Assembly (NCBI GenBank): GCA_003956705.1
Contig: QZCP01000071.1
Location: 62,001-126,000, forward strand
DNA from: Brevipalpus yothersi
Lineage: Eukaryota; Arthropoda; Arachnida; Trombidiformes; Tenuipalpidae
Direction of reading: 5' to 3'
DNA length: 64,000 nt
Shown: one piece after another, positions 12,296 to 21,776 of the stretch
Numbering within the stretch: the first letter of the stretch is position 1
How the letters are laid out: each line of letters begins with the position of its first letter
The notes under the pieces: generated by a model
What the model was told of the DNA's origin: nothing
Databases searched by the model: none
Seen by the model: the letters and a program-made list of their open reading frames with translations, nothing else
Position numbers and translations under genes: made by a program

Positions 12296-12760
12296 ATGAA
12301 ATCTATTGTACTCACTTCTCTATCCGTTTTTCTTGGTCTTTTTTTCGTATTTGTTGGTGTTCTCAAAGTGAGTCCAGCAGTGAATCGAGAAATGCATCGT
12401 GAAATTCGAAAAAATTTTGTCCAATTTGCCAAAGCATTTCCATTTGCCTCTCTTGTGGGTGTTAAAGTATCGCCAAAATATTATCGCATTGCTGTGGGTT
12501 GGATCGAAATTGTGACTGGACTCATTTTGGCATTAATTCCTGGATGTATGAAGCAAGTGGCCAATACTGTACTACTGTTGGTCACTTTATTGGCTCTCTA
12601 TACTCATTTGATTGTGGAGACAAAATTTGAGCGTATTGCACCATCCATCGTTTTCACACTTATGCTTGTATGCCGCTTGATTGTGTACTATCAAATCAAG
12701 AGGAGAACAATTAGAGAGGCTCAGAAAAAGGTTTCCAAAGAATCGAAGAAAAAAGACTGA
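12296..12760 (+). CDS. TMEM35/NACHO-like nicotinic receptor chaperone
   Basis: Single-exon 154-residue membrane protein of the TMEM35 family (DoxX-like fold). TMEM35A (NACHO) is an ER chaperone for assembly of nicotinic acetylcholine receptors. It has four hydrophobic segments, at about residues 2-23, 67-83, 90-107 and 111-131. The family block around residues 22-60 is clear: GVLKVSPAVNREMHREIRKN, then FVQFAKAFP and VKVSPKYYR. Later come an IPGCMKQVAN segment and a lysine-rich cytosolic tail usable for ER retention. The length is close to the 167 residues of vertebrate TMEM35A. The start ATG is preceded by in-frame-independent, stop-rich DNA, so it is unambiguous. Whether it is the TMEM35A or TMEM35B orthologue cannot be told. 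Confidence 0.88.
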   Translation: MKSIVLTSLSVFLGLFFVFVGVLKVSPAVNREMHREIRKNFVQFAKAFPFASLVGVKVSPKYYRIAVGWIEIVTGLILALIPGCMKQVANTVLLLVTLLALYTHLIVETKFERIAPSIVFTLMLVCRLIVYYQIKRRTIREAQKKVSKESKKKD

Positions 12761-12824
12761 TCACTAAATCAAGCCCAATATCTTCTATTATTAATCACCA
12801 TTAACAGCATGTTCTTTTTTCTAC

Positions 12825-13303
12825 CTAGTCACCATGAAACGAACTCATTACTTGAACGTACTCCGCTATCATGAATTTTTTCGAGCTCTGACTAACTGCT
12901 GACGACCGATTAAGCACACCATTGGGACCACAACAAATCGGTTTCCATTGTGGTGAACTTGCTCCTCTCATTTCTAACTGGATTATTGAGAATTTATTCC
13001 CTACGATTATACTGCCCAATGATTTGTACTCAGCAAAAATCTGATCATCATTTTCTCCAAAATGTTGAAATTAATTGATGAAAAAGAAAGTGAACTCTCA
13101 AGTGTGGAAGAAGTGTCGGTTTCCAAATGGAGCATCAGAACTCTGATTCGAAATTTTTTTGAGGATGGAAAATTTCTGATTCTAGATTTCATATCAGAGA
13201 TAAGAGAAGAGAAAAAGCCATAAAGGGCTGACACTTGGGGGTCAAAAATAAGAGCGAACAAGCGAGCAATTTCTAGTCCAATTAAATCCTGAAAAACATC
13301 CAT
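12825..13303 (-). pseudogene. Two overlapping coding-like frames, unrecognised
   Basis: 13303-13007 is open in one frame (DLIGLEIARLFALIFDPQV...) and begins right after a good acceptor (tttttcag on the minus strand). 13019-12825 continues in a second frame (IVGNKFSIIQLEMRGASSPQ...). Both read as plausible protein and overlap by 13 bases, which is what a single frameshifted exon would look like. I recognise no family. It could equally be two unspliced exons or chance. Confidence 0.25.
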
Positions 13304-15088
13304 TTGAAGAAGTATTTATTTATTATATTTCTACAATTAAACTTGCTGTCTCTAGGGTGAAAACGTTTGAATTCCAAAGTACTGTATTATGATATAAGAA
13401 AATATTAAGGTCTTAGCGAGGATACGAACCCGGACAGCCATGAGAGAGTCGTGAGCGCAATTCCTTTAAGCATACCTTTAATATAACACAATTTCTTTTT
13501 GAAGCAGAAAATTTTTGGTTCTGGATTTTTTTGCTTTAATGCAATAAAATTCATGAATTTGATTTTGCGAAAGCTCATGTGTGATAAGGGAATGATTGAG
13601 GAATGTACCCATCGTGTGAATATTGGCCTCTTTCTATAGTAAGGGACATTTGATAAGGAAGCTTATAATTTTTCATATATTTTGGCTATTTTGTTTTACA
13701 ATTTCAATCAACGTTACTGACAATCTGTGAGATAATCTTTTTCCGATAGATTTTTGTCCAACATTGATTCTTATGGCTACAAGATAACTTAGGGTGTTTG
13801 ATTGATTCGAATTAATTGAAAGAGATTTGAGAAATCAATATCTTTTTCTTATCAAAATTATCAAAATTAATCAGAATCGTCTGATAATTTCTGTTCGCTA
13901 GGTGTTAAAATCATAACTAAAACACTGTACTATTACTCCTCTGACTTTCAAAAACTTGAGATTCTTTTTGAGAATCAATTTAATCCTTCTGAAATTTTTC
14001 AAATAAGACTTCTATCAAAATTGGAATGATGGAAGTTCTATTTATTTTCGTTAGGATGGAATCAATAAATCAATAAATTCTCAGAGAGCTATGCATCGAA
14101 TTCTTGAAATTTCAAACAATTTATCGCTGATGACTGATAATCTCCAAAGATTGAATGATTTTTTTCCTTGAAAATCTCAGTCATCTAATTTCTATCAGAA
14201 TGAAGAGATTTAAAAGTATTAGAAAGTTGAATAATTTTTTTTGTCAATGAAAGCTATATTTGCCTTAAAAACACCTAAAAAGATGGAAAAGAATACTGAT
14301 CAAATTAGATTTACTCAAGAACCATGTGTCAAGAAAAGCTCTGACTGAGAGCTATAAATTCTGAGAAAGAATAGTCCTAGTCGATCGGCGATCAATGAAC
14401 TTGAGCCTCTTATGAACACACTTCAAATCTCATGTGTTGGGAATATCTTCGCGGAGAAGTAAGCAAGACGCTGTCTCCCAAAAGGATCTCTCAGATCATG
14501 TACTTGTTTGTTTTCTTCACCTAAATTGTCTGTAATTGATATTACATGCTGTTAATTTGAAACAATGTTTTAAGCCGGACAAAGTTATTTCCGCACTATC
14601 TTATCATACTCTCATTCTATAGCAATTTGTCCGGTATCCCACATCAAGAATCTCATTTTGGTTGTTTTTTCTTCGATTCCACTCACTCATTTAAGTGATT
14701 TGAGAAGGTAGAGTATTTTAATTAATTCGATAATATAAGATTCCAAAGCATATAAGATAGACAAAAAACGTCCGAGTTCACAGCCAATGATTTTCGTGAT
14801 CATTCTTATTGGACCGCTATCTTCTGTGTTTCATGAATCATAGAGTGATGATGGCAAAATCCAAGAGATTCCAAGAGCTTCAAAATTTTGGGAATGAATT
14901 CTTCGGAATTGGGAATAATTTCGTGAATATTTAGTAATCAATTCTCTAATTGTTCTCCTCTCCAATATCTCAAGTGAATGGATTTCATAGTCTTCCGGTG
15001 TAGAGAAATGTTCCAAGCAAAAATTCATTATGTATTGAATTTATCCATGAAACCGGCGCTGGACCGGTGAAAGTCGAAAGAAAGGACG
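13304..15088. other. AT-rich intergenic region upstream of the CUB gene
   Basis: No supported gene. It holds a tRNA-like B-box motif near 13416-13433 and one 65-codon minus-strand open frame with an ATG at 15028, which I do not recognise. The proximal part should contain the CUB gene promoter. Confidence 0.5.
13411..13470 (-). repeat. Possible tRNA-derived (SINE-like) remnant
   Basis: On the minus strand, ccgggttcgtatcctcgc matches a Pol III B box and T-loop. It is preceded by a tRNA-like tract (gcgctcacgactctctcatg). I could not pair a good acceptor stem, so it is not an intact tRNA gene. Confidence 0.35.
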
Positions 15089-18000
15089 ATGCTTGATGTT
15101 TGGAATATAACATCTAGACATCGAGGTCAAGTGATGATGATCTGTAGTCTCATAACGGTTTTTAGTGGGCTTTTAACTTATGTTCAAAGTGTGGGTCCGA
15201 GTTGTGACTGTTTACATTTTGTTGACACCTATGGCAAAGAGTATGGAGTATTCACCTCACCAGATTGGCCCGCTCCTTATGAAAGGAATATCTATTGTCT
15301 ATTGTATAATTTTTTAGCTAAAGAGGATAAGATAATTGAAATAACATTTGATGAATTCGATCTTCAAAGGACAAATAATGTAGGGTAAGTGTCAAGTTGT
15401 CTTTGATCCAATTTAAATTGAATTAATGAGAATTTTATCCCTCAAGTTGTGTCTATGGAGATTATGTGAAATTATTCCTTCACATTGACCGACCATATGT
15501 AAATGATCGAACCCTAGCCAATAGAATTATGTGTGGTAAAATAGCTGATATTGAAGGAACTTATTATTCTTCGAGTTCCAATTTGATTTTCGAGTTTCAC
15601 ACTGACTGGAAGAATAGTTCAAGTCTAGGATTTCGAGGGACGTTTCGGTTTCTTGATAAAAGTAAGTGAAAAATTAGCCAATTTTCTTGAGAAATTTTCA
15701 TTTGTTCGATAAGCCATTGATTCGAAACATTTAAAAAGGGTTTGATTCATTCTCATGTTAAAATGAATGAAGTAATAATCAAGAACATTTCCAGATTGAG
15801 AATATTTTCGAGCTTCCTAGAGTACCAGAATACTTGCATTACACCGATAGAATTCCTAGCATCTTGAATTATTCATTACTTGTCTCAGCTGAGTTCATTG
15901 GTGGATATTCGCCCGTATTATATGTTCCATCCAATAAACTGAGACGCTGAAGATTCATTTCTTATGATTGATCTAGGATTTGGAATAGTTATATCACTGA
16001 AATTCCCTTCTCGCTAGAACCACAGTAGGATAACTACTCTATGATGCATAGATCATCAATTCATGTTGTTTGGTTCTTAATAAGCCTCGCTTTTGGGAAA
16101 GTAGAAATTCCATCAAAATTTTCTCTTCTCTACCAGAAATGTTCAAAAACGATGGAATTCGTCTACCTGAGAGCAAATGTGATTATTTATTCGAAAGTTT
16201 CCAGCAAACTGATAGCTCTAACACAAGTTCACCAGTGACCCAAGTGACTCGAGGCCGCTTCTTTTCACCCTTATATCCGAGCATATATCCTAAGGGATCT
16301 AAGTGCACTTATACTTTTATTGGTCAACCAAATGAACGGATTAAGTTAATTTTTGAACACATAAGACTGCAAAGAAGTGATACCAGGTGAGAAACCAATT
16401 AATGGTACTTTTCGAATGTGACGCAAAGGTGCCCATAATTGAGAATGTTCGACTGATTTCTTTCTTTTCTCAGTTGCTTAACAAGCCCCGATGTGATATA
16501 TGTACATGATGGAAGTAATGAAAGCTATCCTTTGATTGGCCTATTGTGCAATACCAACACTTTTGTGGAATTAGTTTCAACTGGGCCTGAATTATTTATT
16601 AATTTTCAAAGTCGAAGTCATGCACAAGGACAGGGCTTCAAAGGTAGATTCATATTCGAAAGTGGTTCTACTTCGTCATCAAATCATCTTGAGATACCGT
16701 CAACTGGTGAGAATAGTTTTTTCATATATCTTTCAATGAATTATCGTAGCAAATTCACCTTCTTCTATAATTTTAGAGCCTGAAAAAACTGGAGAAGGTA
16801 TGACTGTGGATTCCCGTTCTTTAATAGAAAGTGAGTCTCTTTAATCTAAAATTTTTCTTTACCTGACCACAAAACATTTTCTGTTTCATCTGAGAGACTT
16901 TCGTTTGGGAAGTTTTCTCGAACAAAATCCATGTATTTTCGTGTTTTTTCGCTCTTCACTGAACGAATAGTGTTCTAAAAAGAACTCTCTCCTTTGTTCA
17001 TTCAAATGACAGTCTGAGATTATACCTTGAAATAGATAGAGTGATACGAAGAAAACACACCTAAAATATACCTCTTCAGTCAGCTTTGGAATTTCCATGC
17101 TAATCAATCTGAGAACAAAAGTATGGCTTCTCAAACTCTAATTATATATTGAGCTGAGTAGGGAAGGCGAAGTGATGTCTGAGGTTTCACAATGTAATGA
17201 ACACAGAATTTTGAAGAGAACTTCTGTAGCAAGAATATCAGAGGGAGAGAATTATTCAGAAAGTTCATGAAAGTATTCTGAGTCTGTGGTGTAAATTTGC
17301 CACATCTCTCTGATGAAGTTATTCTAAGCTTCCTCATGATGGGAAGAGATGCTTTTCAATATTAACAAAGGCATAGGATACCATCAGTATTAATCCATTG
17401 AAGTTATCGCTAGCTTTCCTTCATCAAGTTCTTTGAGTTAGAATTTCAAAAATTCTGAAAGTGAAGACTAAGCTTGTTTTCTGGGCTCTTGGAAAGTCAG
17501 AGTGATAGAATTTCCATGGAACCAATATCCTTCTTTCAGTCTCTTGGTAGTATTCCACTTTTGAAATGATATTTTGGCTCATCATCATTGTTCTTTGTTG
17601 TGGTTCTTGGCCTATTGAATGTCATTATACTCGATCTTCGAAGAGTGAGTTCTCAATCTACCCCCATTATCATCTGATCATAAGCTGAATGATGCTATTG
17701 ATCGGTCATTTTACCAGCATCAGCTCAAGTTCTTTTGATTTTTCAGACTCAAGAGACTGAAACTACCCGAATATCATGAGATAAATCTCAATAATGAGAT
17801 ATGAAGAGGAATTTAACCAGAATTTTCTGTGCATGAAAGCAGAAATTCTTGAGTAGAATTGAGTGATTATCTAAAAGCCATCAAGCTGATGGAGAGTTTT
17901 CAAACTTGAATGGAAAAGTGATGAGTTTATCCAGTATCGAACATCTTTTAAGCTTAAGTGAGAAAAGTATCAAAATTCGATGGAAACTGTGAATTCTGAA

Positions 18001-19628
18001 AATAGATTATGGTATTCCATTCTTGTTTTCTAGAAGTAATTGACCAAAAATCAAATATACTTTCTGTGTTGAGAGAATATTTCGCTTCTCTATCAAACTT
18101 GAGTATAATGTTCGTTTGAGAGATCTTATATGGCCGTTAACTCACACAATCTGAGGTTGAGTAAGAAGTAGAAAATAATGAAGAATAGCATTATGAAATC
18201 GAATAGATTGCTTCCATAAATTCCATGCCTCTGTGATTTTTTCCAAAAAAACATTGACGGTTCAATTTTTTCACGATAGCGCTGAAAGTAATTGATTCAT
18301 GAATTTTTATGGAATTTATACATGGTAATATTTTTTATTTTCTCTCAGGTCCAACATGCAACTACTCATTTGACAGTGATATAAGTAAAAATGGCTCATT
18401 CAGTACCCCAAATTATCCGGAGCCATATCCATCAAACATATTTTGTAAATATCAATTGAATGGTAGAGGAAAAGAGCGAGTCCAGATACTTTTCACCGAT
18501 TTTTCAGTTTATAAGTCACCAAATACTCCAAAAAAGTAAGTCCTGTGTTAAATCATCTATATTATACTCATTCTCCATGATGGTGAGATAATATAAATTA
18601 ATTTTTTTATCGATTCACTCAAAGTTGTGAAGGAGCTGATGCTGTGATGGTATTTATTACGATTAATGGACGAAGAGAGCGTTTGGATAATTTTTGTGGT
18701 GATGAACTACCACAACAATTGATGTCCAATGGGCCTTCAATGACAATTGAATTCCGAAGTAATCAGAATACTGAGATGAGAAGGGGCTTCAGAGCTGATT
18801 TCAGATTTGTTACAAGTGAGGAAAATTTTTCACTGGATTCATCGAACTCTTGGAGCTCTCATACTAATTCTTTTCTTTTTTCTTCTAAGATTTTGGCATT
18901 TCTACTGGTGTCCAAAATCAAAAATGGGGTAAGTCTAATTTGGTTGATGTTTTGACCATTGATTTAACTGGACAACCTTATTCTATTTGACCTCATAGTT
19001 TGTGGTTTCGATTTTTCGAGCAATAAATCGCTACATGGATCATTCAGTTCCCCTAATTATCCTGGCCGTTATCCTCGAGATACAGAATGCCATTATTTCT
19101 TCCATGGAAGAGAATCGGAGAAAGTTCATATAACTTTCGCTTATTTTGATATTGAAGGAGTTTTACCGTTAGTAGTATTCGTTAATGTTAATCCAATCAA
19201 GTTGATCCTTTTTGCACCAAAATTTAACCCAATTATTTTGCTCTCTTCCAGATGTGATCACGATTCTGCCAGTGATTATATTGAATTTTCAAATTTTCGT
19301 ACCATTGATCGTAAAATGGATCGTAAATGTAGTGCCAAGAAGCCAGCAAAGCCAATTGTGTCTGATGGAAATTTTTTTCGTGTAACTTTCAAATCAAACG
19401 ATCGATTTGATGGCACTGGTTTCGAAGCTTATTATCACTTCAATGATAACGGTAAGTATGGATTTTCTCCTATGGAATGATTTGAGAAAAACATTTTCTG
19501 TATTTTTTCTTTCTACAGATTCGCTTACTTACAAGAAAGTTCAGCTTGTTTCCGCTTCAGAAATCATGTCTTCCTCCATACGTTTTATATTCTATCTAGG
19601 AATCGAGCTTCTATTGTTAAACTTGTAG
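15089..19628 (+). CDS. Four-CUB-domain extracellular protein, SOL-1-like
   Basis: Eleven exons: 15089-15384, 15447-15661, 16137-16386, 16474-16706, 16777-16830, 18349-18535, 18625-18815, 18890-18928, 18999-19167, 19252-19451 and 19519-19628. They give an open frame of 647 residues. An N-terminal signal peptide (about residues 17-34) is followed by CUB domains at roughly 38-168, 183-327, 352-476 and 489-612. CUB landmarks are clear: SPDWPAPYERNIYC, FYSP-type FFSPLYPSIYPKGSKC, STPNYPEPYPSNIFC, SSPNYPGRYPRDTEC. The C-terminus is a small-residue stretch (SASEIMSSS) and a hydrophobic tail ending LLLLNL, as in a GPI-anchor signal or a tail anchor. Four CUBs plus a membrane-proximal end match nematode SOL-1, an auxiliary protein of AMPA-type glutamate receptors. 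That assignment is by architecture only; other CUB proteins remain possible. Confidence 0.85.
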
Positions 19629-20082
19629 CCATTTAAGATAGCTTCAAAATTGTATAATATTTCAAATTCATTCTCATCAGTCATTATTTGAAAATCGATA
19701 CCAATAACGATTAACTTAGAAAATTGCTTTGAATTTGAACGATCTTGATGAGTAATCAATTTCTGTTCAGATCTTGGTTAGTACATTCGATCATAATGGT
19801 CCGAGCCAAAAAAAGTTTTTTAGCATAATCAATCCATGCTCACACTGGATCATAATCAACACCAGAGTTTTCATCATTTCTCATGTCAAAGTTAACGAAA
19901 AAAAAATCAAACCCATTTCTCGTTGTAATATATATACTCATTTTTATCATTACAAAATTACAAAACTAATAGAACTCATCATTAAAAGTATCAAAATTGA
20001 TTCACAGGAAAGAGCATTGCATCCAGATGCTAATCACATATGTTTTCCTTTCGGATCCTCGAACTTTTCCTCCGATGCTCCG

Positions 20083-20651
20083 ATGCTTTCGGTGTCTGAT
20101 GTAATGATATGTACGAAATTTGTTCATGCTCTTTTATATGAAAGGATTTTTGCAGAGATGCCCAAATTATTTGAGAACGTATGTACAGCTAATATTATGG
20201 AAGAATATTTGAAAAAAGTGGATAAATTGGAAACAATTGAGCGAAAATTTGTTGATTCACAAAAACTGGTCAAAGTTCATCGGTATTTGTTGAAATCTAG
20301 TAGTATTGAAACATATGAATAGAAGTGATAAGCAATAGTATTGTTTAAAAGGATGAGGCTATCGTGAACTAACCAAAAGACTCATTGCAGTTCGAAGAGA
20401 GAGATAGAGAGAAGCCCATCAAAGTGAAGCAGATAAGGAAAATGCTCTATTTTTTGATTGGGATTGTCAAACTTAATGGCTTTCTCCACTTTCCGGCAAG
20501 CAAATTGTCTCAAGAAAAGTTAGCTCTGGTGTTCTCTATGATTTGGATTCTGAAAAAAAATGTCCGTGAAGAGGTGACCAAAATATACCAAAAGTTTCTG
20601 TTACTTGATCTCAAAATCAATGAGTTGATCAAATCAGACGATAAGTTCTAG
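20083..20651 (+). CDS. Unrecognised ORF pair, hypothetical or decayed gene
   Basis: Two adjacent frames each follow a plausible splice acceptor. One runs from about 20009 (after gattcacag; first ATG 20083) to a stop at 20322. The other runs from 20388 (after cattgcag) to a stop at 20651. Both encode helical, lysine- and leucine-rich protein without recognised motifs (MEEYLKKVDKLETIERKF; LVFSMIWILKKNVREEVTKI). No donor between them joins in phase, so this is either two UTR-rich exons of an unknown gene or a broken one. Confidence 0.28.
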
Positions 20652-21776
20652 TCCTAAAAATATTATGTCTGTTTCGGATTCCTCATCGGAATTCATGTTT
20701 TCACCTGATTCTATGATCCATGATGTTTAAATTATAAAAAGAAACATTTTCATCTTTTTCAATCATTCTCATTTGACAGGACCGAAAAACCCAGAAAGCT
20801 GCCACTTGACAATCTGTGAGCGTTTGTGAGCTTCACTGCAATTATAAAACCTTTTTTTTGCGATATCCAATTGTAAACTCCATTTAAACACTTAGTAAAC
20901 ATCATTTATGATGATTTTTTGTAAAAATTAACTCATTCCCATGAAATTCCCACTCTCTAGGCTTGCTCCTGAACAATTGTAATCGATATTTCTAGATTTT
21001 TGTCAACATCTCATGAACGTGATTAAATACTGTCGTTAATCGGTCAAATACACTCGTTTTCATCAGGATAAATATGATTATCTTCACAAATTAATAGATA
21101 CACCCCAACTACCAATGCAAGGCTCTCTATCTAAACAGACAAGAATAAGGTACAACACCCTAATTGAAACGACTGCAAAATAGGACAATTCAATAAAAAC
21201 AATAAGCTCAATTCTATGGATTTATATATACTGTAAAAATCTATCTAAATATTCAGATCAATGCATCTCATTCTTACTTAAACAGTATTGCACTGGAATT
21301 TAAATTCAATACATTCACAACCAAATAACTGAATCAATATTTTTCCCAATGTACCCATGAGCTTCATCTCAATTGTGAACGAGTAAAGAATGTTCAATGA
21401 TTCATGAATTGAGGAAACAGAGTAAAGAAACAATCAACACGAAAATGGTTCGTTCAAAGATTTACTATTGAACATCCGGGAAGACATTGTTTGACTCACA
21501 ATTGTCAGATAGATAATTAGTGTACAGAATTTTTGCTCTCATTTTTGTGAGATACCATCGCAACTTTGATGAGCAAACAGGGGAACCTTCCATTCTCAAC
21601 TAACTGGGAAAGTGATTTCCGAATTTCATGAATTCCAGGCGAACCAGATAAGATAGAAAAATCACATCAGTATGGACGTGTTTGACTTACATGTATCAAA
21701 TGATAGTGATTTTAAATTATTTTTAGAATTAATAGAAGCTTTCATTGAAGCGATGAATCTCAAACTTCTCGCCCAT
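20652..21776. other. Gene-free DNA downstream of EHD
   Basis: AT-rich, with no open frame of note. It must include the EHD 3' UTR, which is read from the minus strand. Confidence 0.6.

Noticed and set aside
14831..15028. 65-residue minus-strand ORF with ATG
   Set aside because: No recognisable motif or splice context and it abuts the CUB gene start; kept only as a note in the intergenic entry.
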